A stretch of DNA of 64,000 nucleotides from Erythrobacter sp. BLCC-B19 (lineage in GTDB: Bacteria > Pseudomonadota > Alphaproteobacteria > Sphingomonadales > Sphingomonadaceae). The position numbers were made by a program, and so were the translations under genes. Shown piece by piece: positions 51,119-61,467 of the stretch; positions within the stretch are counted from its first letter, which is position 1; the number at the start of each line of letters is the position of its first letter. The stretch lies in the NCBI RefSeq assembly GCF_028621955.1, contig NZ_CP117516.1, forward strand, positions 3,370,001-3,434,000, in the 5' to 3' direction. The notes beneath the pieces were generated by a model that saw only the letters and a program-made list of their open reading frames with translations, searched no databases and had not been told where the DNA came from.

Positions 51119-52045
51119 TCAGCCCTTGAGGGTCGCGGCGACTTCCGCGGCGAAGTCGACTTCTTCCTTCTCGATGCCTTCGCCGAGCTGGAAGCGCACG
51201 TAGTCGACCAGCTTGATCGACTTGCCCGCGTCCTTGGCGGCCTTGGCGATGTATTCTTCGACCGTCGCCTTGCCGTCCTTGACGAAGATCTGGCTGAGCA
51301 GCGCGTTTTCCTTGGCGAACTTCTTCACCGCGCCTTCGACCATCTTGGCCTGCACGTCGGCGGGCTTGCCGCTTTCGGCAGCCTTTTCGGCGGCGATCTT
51401 GCGCTCGCGCTCGATCACGTCGGCGTCGAGGCCGTCAGCGTCCAGCGCCTGCGGGAACATCGCCGCGGCGTGCTGGGCGATGTCCTTGCCGAGCGCGTTC
51501 AGCGTGTCGGCATCGGCGTCCGATTCCAGCGCGACCAGCACGCCGATCTTGCCGATGCCATCGGCGGCCGCGTTGTGGATGTAGGGCACGACCGCGCCCT
51601 GCGTCACGGCGACCTGCTTGATGCGGCGGATCTGCTGGTTTTCGCCGATGGTGGCGACATTCTCGGTCAGCTTGTCACCCACAGTGCCGCCGCCCGGATA
51701 GGCCGCTGCCTTCAATGCTTCGACGTCGCTGGTGCCGGTCTCGAGCGCGACCGCAGTGGCGTTGCGCACGAAGGTCTGGAACTGGTCGTTCTTGGCGACG
51801 AAGTCGGTTTCCGAGTTGATCTCGACGGCAACGCCCTTGGTGCCCTGAACGAGCACGCCGACGAGGCCTTCAGCCGCGGTACGGCTCGACTTCTTCTGGG
51901 CGGTGGCAAGGCCCTTGGCGCGCAGCGCGTCAACCGCTGCTTCGATGTCGCCGCCCGCTTCGGTCAGCGCCTTCTTGGCGTCCATCATGCCAGCGCCGGT
52001 GCGCTCGCGCAGCTTCTTCACGTCGGCGACGGAAATATCGGCCAT
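51119..52045 (-). CDS. tsf: Elongation factor Ts
   Basis: 308 residues: [19 protein letters not shown] and the EF-Tu-binding [14 protein letters not shown]. Nucleotide exchange factor for EF-Tu. It follows rpsB by 134 bp. Confidence 0.97.
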   Translation of the reverse strand: MADISVADVKKLRERTGAGMMDAKKALTEAGGDIEAAVDALRAKGLATAQKKSSRTAAEGLVGVLVQGTKGVAVEINSETDFVAKNDQFQTFVRNATAVALETGTSDVEALKAAAYPGGGTVGDKLTENVATIGENQQIRRIKQVAVTQGAVVPYIHNAAADGIGKIGVLVALESDADADTLNALGKDIAQHAAAMFPQALDADGLDADVIERERKIAAEKAAESGKPADVQAKMVEGAVKKFAKENALLSQIFVKDGKATVEEYIAKAAKDAGKSIKLVDYVRFQLGEGIEKEEVDFAAEVAATLKG

Positions 52046-52179
52046 GGAGAAATTCCTTCTTGTCTGTGTGTATGGGCGCCCGGCCCTGCCATCCGGTGAC
52101 GGAGGGCAATGCCGGGCGCGCTAGAGGGGGATTGTGACGGAGGCGCGACGACAGGATCGCCGCACCTGCGCGCCGAAAA

Positions 52180-52962
52180 TCAGGCTTCGGTTTCTTCCGC
52201 GGCCGGCTCGTCAGCGATGACGGCTTCGGCCGGGGGTTCGGCCATCGCGCCGAAATCGCTCGACACGTCAGCCTGGAACTTGCCCTTGCCCGCGAGCGCC
52301 GCTTCACCGATCGCCTGGCAGTAGAGGCGCACCGCGCGGCTCGCATCGTCGTTGCCCGGAACCGGGAAGGCGATGCCGTTGGGGTCGACGTTGGTGTCGA
52401 GGATGCCGATCACCGGAATGCCCAGCACGTTGGCTTCCTTGATCGCCAGATCTTCCTTGTTGGCGTCGATCACGAACATCACGTCCGGAATGCCGCCCAT
52501 GTCGCGGATGCCGCCGAGCGACATTTCCAGTTTCTCACGCTCACGGGTGAGCTGGAGCACTTCCTTCTTGGTGAAGCCCGAGGTGTCGCCCGAAAGCATT
52601 TCTTCGAGCGACTTCAGACGACGGATCGAGCCCGAGATGGTCTTCCAGTTGGTGAGCATCCCGCCCAGCCAGCGGTGGTTGACGAAGTGCTGGCCGCTCA
52701 TGCGCGCGGCTTCCGCGATCGGCTCCTGCGCCTGACGCTTGGTGCCGACGAACAGCACCTTGCCGCCCGAACGCACGGTCTGCTCGACGAAATCGAGCGC
52801 GCGCGCGAACAGCGGCACGGTCTGCGACAGGTCGATGATGTGGACACCGTTGCGCGCGCCGAAGATGTACGGCTTCATGCGCGGGTTCCAGCGGTGGGTC
52901 TGGTGGCCGAAGTGAGCGCCGGCCTCGATCAATTGCTGCATGGTGACGACAGGTGCCGCCAT
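52180..52962 (-). CDS. rpsB: 30S ribosomal protein S2
   Basis: 260 residues from [20 protein letters not shown] with AAAGGA upstream. [25 protein letters not shown] and [12 protein letters not shown] are family motifs; the C-terminal acidic tail is lineage-specific. A 5' leader of up to 310 bp separates it from the divergent small gene. Confidence 0.97.
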   Translation of the reverse strand: MAAPVVTMQQLIEAGAHFGHQTHRWNPRMKPYIFGARNGVHIIDLSQTVPLFARALDFVEQTVRSGGKVLFVGTKRQAQEPIAEAARMSGQHFVNHRWLGGMLTNWKTISGSIRRLKSLEEMLSGDTSGFTKKEVLQLTREREKLEMSLGGIRDMGGIPDVMFVIDANKEDLAIKEANVLGIPVIGILDTNVDPNGIAFPVPGNDDASRAVRLYCQAIGEAALAGKGKFQADVSSDFGAMAEPPAEAVIADEPAAEETEA

Positions 52963-53169
52963 AGGTATTTCCTTTCCGGTTGTTCCTCTGGAAGGCTGGA
53001 ACCGCGTGTGCGGAGTGTCCCGCAAACGGCACCGGTATGTGCGCCTTCCATGTGAAATAGCCTCTCCAACGACCGAATGTCCTTGCAGAAGCGAGCGCGC
53101 CCTTACCCGCAGGCGCGCCGGAAATCCAGCCCTTTATCGACCCACCGCTGCGCACCTTTGGTCACAGCG

Positions 53170-53242
53170 GAACAGGAGACGAACAAAGTCGCTTGACACA
53201 GGAGAACACCTAGGGAACAACGCGAGGGAACAAAGAACGAAC
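53170..53242 (+). promoter_or_regulatory. Promoter with three GAAC-N7-GAAC (LexA-type) boxes
   Basis: Three exact copies of the alphaproteobacterial LexA consensus (GTTC-N7-GTTC read on the other strand) lie at 53170-53184, 53204-53218 and 53228-53242. A TTGACA at 53193-53198 is a likely -35; a 17-base spacer places the -10 at about 53216-53221, inside the second box. The last box ends 31 bp before the ATG of the small membrane protein, so repression by LexA and induction on DNA damage are expected. The rest of the 311-bp gap (52963-53273) should also hold the rpsB promoter. Confidence 0.7.
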
Positions 53243-53273
53243 GATCAGCTTTCACGAATCAGGGGACTTCGCC

Positions 53274-53540
53274 ATGCTTGCTCTCGCCGTTTCCGCTTTG
53301 ATGGTCTTTGCCGCCGTGGTTGCCTTGCTGACCATCACCGACACCTTGATGCAGGCGCGGGTGGCGTATGGGCGGCTGCTGGCAGAGCGCGCGGCGCTTG
53401 AGGCTGAGCTTGTGGTCCACCTTGCGGCTGCGGCGGAGATGCGGCTGCGCCCGGCGCGGCAGATGCGCGCTGCTATGCCGCCCCGGCGTCCGGCGCAGCG
53501 TCCGCTGCTGATGCAGCCTCGAGCCTGCGCCGCCGCTTGA
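53274..53540 (+). CDS. Small membrane protein, predicted SOS-controlled
   Basis: 88 residues with AGGGGA seven bases before the ATG. Residues 1-22 (MLALAVSALMVFAAVVALLT) form one membrane helix; a charged amphipathic helix follows (MQARVAYGRLLAERAALEAEL), then an Arg/Pro-rich tail. The 3' 68 bp overlap the convergent pssA, so the tail may be poorly conserved. The promoter carries three LexA-type boxes. Caulobacter SidA, a tiny LexA-regulated inner-membrane division inhibitor, is the closest functional analogy; no sequence homology is claimed. Confidence 0.65.
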   Translation: MLALAVSALMVFAAVVALLTITDTLMQARVAYGRLLAERAALEAELVVHLAAAAEMRLRPARQMRAAMPPRRPAQRPLLMQPRACAAA

Positions 53541-54396
53541 TCGCGCCGTATTTCAGCAAGCCGTAAGGCATCAGCGCGAGATAGGTGGTGCTGATCGCTG
53601 CGAGCGTCCACCACGGTTCCAGCAGCAGCGCGGCAAAGGCGAGGCCAGTAAAGGCAATCAGCGGCAGCCGGATCGACCGGCGCGGGCGCAGTGAGGCCCA
53701 GCTGAGCGTTGCCATGTTGGAAATCATCAGGATCGCGATCACCGTCAGCCAGCCGGTCATCAGCACCGGATCGCGGAACAGGCCGATCCCGGTCTCGTGC
53801 CACAGGTAGAACGGCGTGAAAGCAAGCCCTGCCCCCACCGGCGCGGGGACACCCGTGAGGAAGCCGGCAGACTTGTGCGGCTGATCGTCCATGTCGATCC
53901 GCGCGTTGAACCGCGCCAGCCGCAGCGCGCAGCAGATCGCAAAGGCAAGCGCGGCAAACCAGCCGAAGCGCGGCCAATCCTGCAAGCTCCACAGGAACAG
54001 GATCAGCGCCGGGGCCACCCCGAAGCTGAGCGAATCGGCCAGACTGTCGAGCTCGGCACCGAACCGCGACTGGGCGTTCAAGAGCCGCGCGATGCGACCG
54101 TCGATCCCATCGAGCACGCCGGCCAGCACGACAAGGCCGATGGCATAGGTCCACTGCCCGTCGATCGCGAAACGGATGCCGGTAAGGCCCGAACACAGCG
54201 CCGCAGCGGTAATCACATTGGGCAGCATCGCCCGCAGCGTCAGTCCGCCCGCCCCCGGATCACGCTCCGACAGAACGACATCCTCGTCTTCGTCCTCGGC
54301 CGCCTTGGGGCCGAGACGGGCGCGCAGGAAACGCGCGCCGGGCAGCTTGCGGACGGCGCGGATCTTGCGCGGCGTGCGCGCTGCCGGACGGGTCAT
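53473..54396 (-). CDS. pssA: CDP-diacylglycerol-serine O-phosphatidyltransferase
   Basis: 307 residues; a basic/acidic N-terminal extension ([15 protein letters not shown]), then a CDP-alcohol transferase domain with [20 protein letters not shown] followed by LDSLAD, and about seven membrane helices. Makes phosphatidylserine, which Psd next door converts to phosphatidylethanolamine. It overlaps psd by four bases. Confidence 0.94.
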   Translation of the reverse strand: MTRPAARTPRKIRAVRKLPGARFLRARLGPKAAEDEDEDVVLSERDPGAGGLTLRAMLPNVITAAALCSGLTGIRFAIDGQWTYAIGLVVLAGVLDGIDGRIARLLNAQSRFGAELDSLADSLSFGVAPALILFLWSLQDWPRFGWFAALAFAICCALRLARFNARIDMDDQPHKSAGFLTGVPAPVGAGLAFTPFYLWHETGIGLFRDPVLMTGWLTVIAILMISNMATLSWASLRPRRSIRLPLIAFTGLAFAALLLEPWWTLAAISTTYLALMPYGLLKYGAIKRRRRLEAASAADAAPDAGAA

Positions 54397-55145
54397 TGGG
54401 CGATCCCCTCGATCAAACCGCGCTGGCCGAGCTCGGCAATCACCGTTTCGCCCGCAATCACGCTCTGACCGATCATCACCTTGGCATCGGTTCCCGCCGG
54501 CAGATAGACATCGACCCGGCTGCCGAACCGGATCAGCCCCACCCGCTGCCCCTTGGCGACGATATCGCCCGGCTTGACGAAAGGCACGATCCGCCGCGCC
54601 AGCAAACCGGCAATCTGGGTGAAGCCGAGCTTCAACCCGTCACCGCGTTCGATCAGGATGTGCTGGCGTTCATTGTCCTCGCTCGCCTTGTCGAGCTCCG
54701 CATTGATGAAGCGGCCCGGAATGTACACCACGCGCCGCACCGTCCCGCCGATCGGGGTGCGGTTGATGTGAACATCGAACAGGCTGAGCACGATCGACAC
54801 CCGCGTGACCGGCCCCGCCGACAGCCCGGCAATGCCCGATCCGTCCTCGATCTGAAGTTCAAGCGGCGGTTCGGTCTCGATGATCTGCGTCACCAGCCCG
54901 TCAGCCGGTGCGACGATCGCGGTTTCAGTCTGGGGAACGACACGTTCAGGGTCGCGGAAGAAGGCGAACACCCCGGCCGAGGCGAGCAGCACCGGCCAGC
55001 CGATCAGGCTCCACCCCACAGGCCACAGCAGGAACAGCCCCACCGCGACCGCGATCAGACCGAACTTGCGACCTTCCGGATGGATCGCGGGCCAATCCCA
55101 GCCCGCCTCCCCCCGGCCTTTGTTATCGAGGATTTCGCCTGCCAT
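54393..55145 (-). CDS. psd: Phosphatidylserine decarboxylase, short form
   Basis: 250 residues from [10 protein letters not shown] with one N-terminal hydrophobic hairpin. The self-cleavage site that makes the pyruvoyl group is [34 protein letters not shown] and [10 protein letters not shown] are typical of the short (archaeal-type) subfamily. Final step to phosphatidylethanolamine; coupled to pssA. Confidence 0.94.
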   Translation of the reverse strand: MAGEILDNKGRGEAGWDWPAIHPEGRKFGLIAVAVGLFLLWPVGWSLIGWPVLLASAGVFAFFRDPERVVPQTETAIVAPADGLVTQIIETEPPLELQIEDGSGIAGLSAGPVTRVSIVLSLFDVHINRTPIGGTVRRVVYIPGRFINAELDKASEDNERQHILIERGDGLKLGFTQIAGLLARRIVPFVKPGDIVAKGQRVGLIRFGSRVDVYLPAGTDAKVMIGQSVIAGETVIAELGQRGLIEGIAQ

Positions 55146-55184
55146 TGGCCCGCTTCTAGGCAGAGCCGCGCAAACCCGCAACCA

Positions 55185-56312
55185 TCAGGCGACCTTGCGC
55201 ACGAACACGGTGCCCGCCGAATAGCCCGCGCCGAAGGAACAGATCAGCCCGGCATCGCCCGCCGCCAGATCATCCGAATGCTGGTGGAAGGCGATGATCG
55301 ACCCTGCGCTCGAGGTGTTGCCATAGGTGTCGAGCACGGTCGGGCTCTCGTCCTCGCTTGCCTCGTGGCCGAGAACCTTCTGCGCAATCAACCGGTTCAT
55401 CCCGGCATTGGCCTGGTGCAACCACAGCCGGCGCAGGCCCGCCGGATCAAGCCCCAACCGCGCGGCTTCATCGACGATCATCTGCGCGACCATCGGCACC
55501 ACTTCCTTGAACACCTTGCGCCCCTCCTGCACGAACAGCTTGTCGGCGCTGCCGGTGCTTTCGGGATGGGCGCGGTTGAGGAAGCCGAAATTGTTGCGGA
55601 TGTTGTTCGAGAACACCGTCTTCAGCTTCGTGCCGAGGATTTCCCAGTGCTGCGCCGGCGCAATCGCTGCGTCCTCCACCAGCACGGCGGTGGCCACATC
55701 GCCGAAGATGAAGTGGCTGTCGCGGTCGCGCCAGTTGAGGTGCCCCGAGGTGATTTCCGGGCTGACCACCAGCACCGAGCGTGCATTGCCTGCGCGCACA
55801 TAATCCGCCGCGGTCTGGATCCCGAAGGTTGCCGAGGAGCAGGCGACATTCATGTCGAAGCCGAAGCCCTCGATGCCCAATGCCTCCTGAATTTCGATCG
55901 CCATCGCCGGGTAGGCGCGCTGCATATTCGAGGCGGCGCACAACACCGCATCGACATCCTCGGGGCGGCGGCCCGCGCGCTCGAGCGCCTGACGCGCCGC
56001 AATCACGCCGATTTCGGCCATCACCGAGATCTCGTCATTCGCGCGCTCAGGCAGGCGCGGGCACATGATGTCGGGATCGAGGATCGCCGCCTTGCTCATC
56101 ACGTGGCGCGCCTTGATGCCGCTCGCCTTCTCGATGAATTCGACCGAGGAATAGGCCAGCGGCTCCGCATCGGGATGGGCCGCATTGTGGCGATCGACGT
56201 AGGCGTTGAAGCTCGCGACCAGCTCGGCATTGGTGATGCTTTCGGGCGGCGTGAACAGCCCGGTGGCGGAAATGACGGGGCGGCCGGTAAGTGCGACTTG
56301 CGTTTCCTGCAT
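55185..56312 (-). CDS. Beta-ketoacyl-ACP synthase III family protein
   Basis: 375 residues, longer than FabH (about 320). The catalytic Cys-His-Asn set is C158 (NVACSSATFG), H299 (LWLHQANAGM) and N332 (DTYGNTSSAG). The long N-terminal region and GYSAGTVFVRK end fit the beta-ketodecanoyl-ACP-synthase type rather than housekeeping FabH, so it may start or divert medium-chain acyl-ACP. It is just upstream of psd-pssA on the same strand, 39 bp away. Confidence 0.87.
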   Translation of the reverse strand: MQETQVALTGRPVISATGLFTPPESITNAELVASFNAYVDRHNAAHPDAEPLAYSSVEFIEKASGIKARHVMSKAAILDPDIMCPRLPERANDEISVMAEIGVIAARQALERAGRRPEDVDAVLCAASNMQRAYPAMAIEIQEALGIEGFGFDMNVACSSATFGIQTAADYVRAGNARSVLVVSPEITSGHLNWRDRDSHFIFGDVATAVLVEDAAIAPAQHWEILGTKLKTVFSNNIRNNFGFLNRAHPESTGSADKLFVQEGRKVFKEVVPMVAQMIVDEAARLGLDPAGLRRLWLHQANAGMNRLIAQKVLGHEASEDESPTVLDTYGNTSSAGSIIAFHQHSDDLAAGDAGLICSFGAGYSAGTVFVRKVA

Positions 56313-56396
56313 GGAACTCTCGTGTCTGGGAAGGGCGCGGCCTTAATCCTGCTGCGGCGGCCTCGCAAGCCTTGCCGGCACAATGTCAGTGGGCGG

Positions 56397-57293
56397 TCAC
56401 GCGCCGGGGCTGTCTGCCGCAGCCGGATCGAGCACCTCGCGCAGCAGCGGATTGGGGAAGGTGCGCGGCGTGGTGACGGCGAAGAATTCCTCGCTGATGC
56501 CGGGAAGCTGCGCGAGTTCGTAGAGCGTGCCATTGGCCAACTCGTCGCGCACCACGATCGGCGGGATGACCGCCACGCCCGCGTCAGAGCGCGCCAGCAG
56601 GCGCAGCATCGCCATGTCGTCGGCCTCGGCGGCGATGCGCGGGACGATCCCCATCTGCTCGATCAGCGCATCGAAACCGGCGCGAAGGGCGGTTTCAGGA
56701 GTCGGCAGGATCAGCGGCGCGATGGACAGGAGGCGCGGCAGGCCTTGCGCGGCAAGCGCCAGGCGCGAACGCGATCCGACCAGGCTCACCGGTTGTTCGG
56801 CAATCCGGCGCACAAGATAGGGGCTGGCGGCATCGCGCGCGGGCATCTGGTTGGTGAGCAGCACGTCGATCCGCAAGGCGTCGAGCGCGCGCAGCAGCGA
56901 GCCTTGGGCGCCCGAGCGCAGCACCACCTCGACATCGTCGCGCCCCAGCACGGGTTCGAGAAAGCGCATCTGGAAGTTGCGCGACAGGGTCGCCAGCGCG
57001 CCGATGCGCAGCACCTTGCGCTGCCCGCCGACCGCGCGGAAGGTGGCGGCGAGCTGTTCGGAGGCGCGGAAGATCTGGTCGGCGTAATCGAGCGCGATCC
57101 GCCCCGCTTCGGTCAGCACCAGATTGCGCCCCCGACGTTCGAACAGGTCGTGCCCGAGGTCGGCTTCGAGCGCCTTGATCTGGGTCGAGACGGCGCTTTG
57201 CGAGATGTTAAGCGCCCGCGCGGCGGCGGTCAGCGTGCCTTCGCGCGCGGTGGCACGGAACAGGCGCAAATGGTGGAGATTGAGAGTCGCCAT
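56397..57293 (-). CDS. LysR-family regulator divergent from dabBA
   Basis: 298 residues: an HTH (LNLHHLRLFRATAREGTLTAAA, AVSTQIKALEADLG) and a LysR effector domain. Related to NhaR-type regulators. It faces dabB across a 127-bp promoter region holding two inverted repeats, the usual LysR arrangement, so it probably controls the DAB genes, perhaps in response to CO2/bicarbonate or a linked metabolite. Confidence 0.88.
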   Translation of the reverse strand: MATLNLHHLRLFRATAREGTLTAAARALNISQSAVSTQIKALEADLGHDLFERRGRNLVLTEAGRIALDYADQIFRASEQLAATFRAVGGQRKVLRIGALATLSRNFQMRFLEPVLGRDDVEVVLRSGAQGSLLRALDALRIDVLLTNQMPARDAASPYLVRRIAEQPVSLVGSRSRLALAAQGLPRLLSIAPLILPTPETALRAGFDALIEQMGIVPRIAAEADDMAMLRLLARSDAGVAVIPPIVVRDELANGTLYELAQLPGISEEFFAVTTPRTFPNPLLREVLDPAAADSPGA

Positions 57294-57312
57294 GGTCGAG
57301 CTTCAGCCTAAA

Positions 57313-57331
57313 CGTTCCATTGAGACGAACG
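57313..57331. promoter_or_regulatory. Inverted repeat, probable LysR operator
   Basis: CGTTC-N9-GAACG lies 20 bp upstream of the LysR start and 89 bp before dabB. The dyad and placement suit a LysR recognition site. Confidence 0.5.
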
Positions 57332-57340
57332 ATTGGCGGC

Positions 57341-57354
57341 AAAATATGTATTTT
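57341..57354. promoter_or_regulatory. AT-rich palindrome in the dab promoter
   Basis: AAAATA-TG-TATTTT, a perfect 14-bp palindrome in an otherwise GC-rich region, 66 bp before dabB. It may be part of the dab promoter or a LysR activation site. Confidence 0.45.
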
Positions 57355-57420
57355 CTTTAATTTCGTCCAGTCCCTATCCGGCTGAGCACTCGCAGACCCC
57401 TGCTCCACCGGAGTGCCGCC

Positions 57421-58980
57421 ATGCCGATCGCCCTCTCCCTTTTTGCCCCACTGGCCTTGCTGCCGGTGATCCTGCTCGCCCTCGCCCGCCCCGGCAAGCG
57501 CCCCGGCGCCCTGCCGCGCTGGTCGGAAGGGGCCGCCTTTACCGCCTTTGCCTTGGCACTGGCGGGCCTTGTCCAGACGGCGCGTGTCTCCTCCCCAGAC
57601 CTGACACTGCTGGACGGCATTGCGGCGCTCGGCCTGCGCAGCGATCTGGTAGCGGCGAGCATGGCGACCCTTGTCGGCTTCATCGGCTGGATCGTGATGC
57701 GCTACAGCCGCACCTACCTCGATGGCGAGGCGCGCGAGGGGGCGTTCCACGGGCTGATGCTGACGACGCTCGCCGCGGTGCTGGTGTTCGTGCAGGCGGC
57801 CACCCTGCCGACGATGATCCTCGCCGCCATCGCGGTGGGCCTCACCTTGCGCAAGCTGCTGCTGTTCTACCCCGATCGCGCCGAGGCGCAGCGCGCCGCG
57901 ACCAAGTTTGCCGGGGTGTGGCACACCGGCGATCTGATGCTGGTGATTGCCGCCGGGCTGCTCGCCGCACGCTTCGGCACGCTTGACCTTGCCGCCCTCC
58001 CCGCCGCCGTGACCCTTCAGGGCCTGGGTCTGACGGGCACGCTCGCGGTGGCCGCCATCGTCATCGCCGCCGCGCTCAAGACCGCAGCCTTCCCGCTCCA
58101 CGGCTGGCTGACTGAAGTGATGGAAGCCCCGACCCCGGTCTCCGCGCTGCTCCATGCCGGGATCATCAATTCGGGCGGCGTCCTGCTGATCACCGCCGCG
58201 CCGCTGGTGCAGGCGAGCACCGGGGCGATGGCCGCGCTGGTGATGATCGGCGGCCTCACCGCGCTGTTCGGGGCGGCCGTGATGCTCACCCAGAGCGCGA
58301 TCAAGACCGCGCTCGCCTGGTCGACGGTGTCGCAGATGGGCTTCATGCTGCTGCAATGCGGTCTTGGCCTGTGGACGCTGGCGCTGCTGCACATCATCGC
58401 CCACTCGCTCTACAAGGCGCACGCTTTCCTCTCCTCGGGGAACGCCGTTGCCGAGGTCGCCTCGATCCGCCGCCCCGGCCCGGTCGCGGTGCCGAGCGTG
58501 GCGGCTGTCCTCAAGAGCTTCGCCCTTGCCCTCGCCATCTTCGCGGCCATCGCGGCCAGCTTCACCGCCGCCTTCGGAGCCAAGTCGCCGCAGGCGCTGG
58601 CGCTGGGCGCGATCCTGATCTTCGGGGTGGCCTACCTTGTTGCGCAGGGTCTGGCCGACCGCGCTCCGGCGCAGCTTACCAAGCGCACCGCCGCCGCCGC
58701 GCTCGCCGCCGCGATCGGGTACTTCAGCTTCCAGACCATCGCCCAGGCGATCTGGGGCGCCGCACTGCCGCAAGCCCCGGCCCCGACCGACCTTGAATGG
58801 GCGCTGCTCGTGGTCGCAGTGGCGAGCTTCGGTCTGGTCGCCTTTGCACAGGCCTTGTTCCCGCTCTGGGCGCACCACCCGGCGATGGCGGGCCTGCGCG
58901 TCCACCTCGCCAATGGCCTCTACCTCAACGCCCTGCTTGACCGCGCGATCGGCGGCTTCCGCACCGCGATCACCCGCTGA
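57421..58980 (+). CDS. dabB: DabB, proton-conducting subunit of a DAB inorganic-carbon pump
   Basis: 519 residues with about 14 membrane helices, homologous to NuoL/Mrp[21 protein letters not shown] followed by [15 protein letters not shown] contains the discontinuous-helix Lys and His residues, and [13 protein letters not shown] and [16 protein letters not shown] follow. No other complex I genes are nearby; DabA is directly downstream, which identifies a DAB rather than a respiratory subunit. GGAGTG ribosome site. Confidence 0.9.
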   Translation: MPIALSLFAPLALLPVILLALARPGKRPGALPRWSEGAAFTAFALALAGLVQTARVSSPDLTLLDGIAALGLRSDLVAASMATLVGFIGWIVMRYSRTYLDGEAREGAFHGLMLTTLAAVLVFVQAATLPTMILAAIAVGLTLRKLLLFYPDRAEAQRAATKFAGVWHTGDLMLVIAAGLLAARFGTLDLAALPAAVTLQGLGLTGTLAVAAIVIAAALKTAAFPLHGWLTEVMEAPTPVSALLHAGIINSGGVLLITAAPLVQASTGAMAALVMIGGLTALFGAAVMLTQSAIKTALAWSTVSQMGFMLLQCGLGLWTLALLHIIAHSLYKAHAFLSSGNAVAEVASIRRPGPVAVPSVAAVLKSFALALAIFAAIAASFTAAFGAKSPQALALGAILIFGVAYLVAQGLADRAPAQLTKRTAAAALAAAIGYFSFQTIAQAIWGAALPQAPAPTDLEWALLVVAVASFGLVAFAQALFPLWAHHPAMAGLRVHLANGLYLNALLDRAIGGFRTAITR

Positions 58981-59006
58981 CGAACGCAATCCACGGAGAC
59001 AACGCC

Positions 59007-61400
59007 ATGCTGATGAACCATACTGACATCGCCCCGGCCCATTTCTCGGCAGTGCTCGAGGCCGCCGAAGCGGCCGGTCGCGCCGTCCCGCCTGCCTTCC
59101 CGCTTGATGCGACCGTGGCGGTCAACCCCTTCCTCGGGCAGACGCAGGAAGACCTCGCCGCCGCCGCCGCTCGCCTGGCGCGGGTCGCCGGAGTGCGCGT
59201 CACCCGCAGCGGGGCCGACTACGCCCGCGCCATCGCCGAGGGCCAGATCAGCACCGAGGATTTGGCAGAGGCTCTCGCCGCCGCCGCCTCGCCGCTCAAG
59301 CCCCGCAGCGTCGAAGCTTTGCGCGGGGTCGCGGAAGAACTCGGCCACGGCCCCGCGCCCCGCGCGCTGCCGACCGTTGCCGATCTCGCCGCCGAGGCCA
59401 CCGGCATCGATTGGCCTGCCCTCATCGACAAGTGCGTCGGCCTGTGGGCCGCAGGCCATTTCGACCGGGGTCAGGCGCTGTGGAGCCCTGCCCCCGGCGC
59501 CGAGGCCTTCGCTGCCTGGCGCGCCTGGGCGCTGCACGACCTCACGCCGGAGATTGCCGGTCTCAAGGGCTTTTGCGCCCATGTGGCTTGCGCCCCTGAC
59601 ACCACCGAACGCGCGATCCTCTCGGCCGCCGAGACGCTTGGCCTCACTGAAACCAGCGCGCCGACCGCGCTCCACCGCCTCGCCATGAGCCTTGGTGGCT
59701 GGGCGCAGCACGCCCGCTGGCTGCTGTGGCAGGCGGAACTGGTGGGCGATACCGACCGCACGCTGATGGATCTCCTCGCGATCCGCATGATCTGGGACGA
59801 GGCGCTGCTGGTGCAGACCCCGCAGATTGCCACGCGCTGGGCCGAGACTGTGGCCGCCCATGCCGCCCCGCTTGTGCCGACGGCAGACCAAGTCGCGCTC
59901 GCGATCCTTCAGGACGCGGCCGACCGCGGCCACCAGCGCCGCCTCGCCGCCGCGCTGGACGGCGCCGCGCCGGCAAGCGAAGCCCGCCCCTTCCTGCAGG
60001 CCGCCTTCTGCATCGACGTCCGGTCGGAAGTCTTCCGCCGCGCGCTTGAAGGCATCGACCCAGGCATCGCCACCATCGGCTTCGCCGGCTTCTTCGGCCT
60101 GCCGCTCGCGCACCACGCGCATGGCTCGGACATCCTCGAAGCGCGCCTGCCGGTGCTGCTCAATCCGGCCATCACCACCACCAGCGCGGGCGATCCGGCC
60201 AAGGATCAGGCCGACCGCATCAAGGCCCGCACAGCGCGCGCCTGGGGCCGCTTCCGGCAGGCGGCGGTCTCCTCCTTCGCCTTTGTCGAGGCGATGGGGC
60301 CGGTCTATGCGGTAAAGCTGGTGAAGTCCGCGCTGGGCTTCACCCCCAAACCCAAGGCCGAACCCGCCCCTGAAGTTATCGGCGGGATGAGCGCCGAGGC
60401 CAAGGCCGACACCGGCGCGGCCGTGCTCAAGGCGATGAGCCTGACCAAGGGCCATGGCGAGGTCGTGCTGCTGCTCGGCCACGGTGGCAACGTCACCAAC
60501 AACCCGCACGAAAGCGCCTATCACTGCGGTGCCTGCGGGGGCTACACTGGCGAGGTTTCCGCACGGCTGCTGGCGATCCTGCTCAACGACCCCGAAACGC
60601 GCGCAGGCCTCGCCGAACGGGGCGTCGAGGTGCCCGCCGACACGCTGTTTGTCGCAGGGCTCCACGACACCACGACCGACGCGATCACGATCTATGAGGA
60701 CGGCCTGCCCGCCGCCCGCGCCGCTGATCTGGCCAAGGTGCGCGGGATGCTGGCGCAGGCCGCCAAGGTCGCCCGTGCCGAGCGCGCGCTGCGCATCCCC
60801 GGCGCGAGCGGCGACAGCATCCCGGCCCGCGCCCAGAACTGGGCCGAGATTCGCCCCGAATGGGGTCTTGCCGGATGCGCCGCCTTCATCGCCGCCCCGC
60901 GCGAGGCGACCGCTGGCCGCGATCTTGGCGGGCGCGCCTTCCTCCATTCCTACGATTGGCGCGCGGATGCAGGCTTCGGCACGCTCGAACTCATCATCAC
61001 CGCGCCGGTGGTGGTGGCGAGCTGGATCTCGCTCCAGTATTACGGCTCCAGCGTTGCGCCCGAAATGTTCGGCGGCGGCAACAAGCTGATCCACAATGTC
61101 GTCGGCGGGATCGGGGTGGTCGAGGGCAATGGCGGAGCCTTGCGCGCAGGCCTGCCGTGGCAGGCGGTGCATGATGGCGATGCGCTCCAGCACGAACCGC
61201 TGCGCCTCAGCGTGATGATCGAAGCCCCGCGCGAGGAAATGCTCCGCATCCTCGACAAGCACCCCAGCGTGCGCGCGCTGTTCGACAATGGCTGGCTGCA
61301 TCTCTTCGCGCTCGAAGGCGGGAAGGTTGCGGGCCGCTATGTCCCCGGCCTTGGCTTTGCCGATGCTGCGCCGGCGCGTCAGGAGAGCCTTGCTGCGTGA
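59007..61400 (+). CDS. dabA: DabA, zinc subunit of a DAB inorganic-carbon pump (DUF2309)
   Basis: 797 residues. The predicted zinc site of Halothiobacillus DabA2 (C351, D353, H524, C539) is fully kept: C335 and D337 in [12 protein letters not shown]492 in LGHGGNV and C507 in [10 protein letters not shown], with the same 15-residue spacing between the last two. The protein is soluble and docks on DabB; together they hydrate CO2 to bicarbonate using proton-motive force. It follows dabB by 26 bp with CGGAGA upstream. Confidence 0.94.
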   Translation: MLMNHTDIAPAHFSAVLEAAEAAGRAVPPAFPLDATVAVNPFLGQTQEDLAAAAARLARVAGVRVTRSGADYARAIAEGQISTEDLAEALAAAASPLKPRSVEALRGVAEELGHGPAPRALPTVADLAAEATGIDWPALIDKCVGLWAAGHFDRGQALWSPAPGAEAFAAWRAWALHDLTPEIAGLKGFCAHVACAPDTTERAILSAAETLGLTETSAPTALHRLAMSLGGWAQHARWLLWQAELVGDTDRTLMDLLAIRMIWDEALLVQTPQIATRWAETVAAHAAPLVPTADQVALAILQDAADRGHQRRLAAALDGAAPASEARPFLQAAFCIDVRSEVFRRALEGIDPGIATIGFAGFFGLPLAHHAHGSDILEARLPVLLNPAITTTSAGDPAKDQADRIKARTARAWGRFRQAAVSSFAFVEAMGPVYAVKLVKSALGFTPKPKAEPAPEVIGGMSAEAKADTGAAVLKAMSLTKGHGEVVLLLGHGGNVTNNPHESAYHCGACGGYTGEVSARLLAILLNDPETRAGLAERGVEVPADTLFVAGLHDTTTDAITIYEDGLPAARAADLAKVRGMLAQAAKVARAERALRIPGASGDSIPARAQNWAEIRPEWGLAGCAAFIAAPREATAGRDLGGRAFLHSYDWRADAGFGTLELIITAPVVVASWISLQYYGSSVAPEMFGGGNKLIHNVVGGIGVVEGNGGALRAGLPWQAVHDGDALQHEPLRLSVMIEAPREEMLRILDKHPSVRALFDNGWLHLFALEGGKVAGRYVPGLGFADAAPARQESLAA

Positions 61401-61431
61401 TCGGGTGAGCCCGACGGGTCGCAACCCAGCC

Positions 61432-61462
61432 GCCGCCCGCACCCAAACATGGGGCGGGCGGC
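61432..61462. terminator. Hairpin between dabA and csaA-like gene
   Basis: GCCGCCCGC at 61432-61440 pairs with GCGGGCGGC at 61454-61462 (9 bp, 13-base loop) between two convergent genes. No T-run. Probably a shared transcription end. Confidence 0.5.
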
Positions 61463-61467
61463 TTAGG

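Noticed and set aside
54396..57311. 971-codon ORF on the plus strand
   Set aside because: Antisense to psd, the KAS III gene and the LysR gene, all of which have clear catalytic or DNA-binding motifs.
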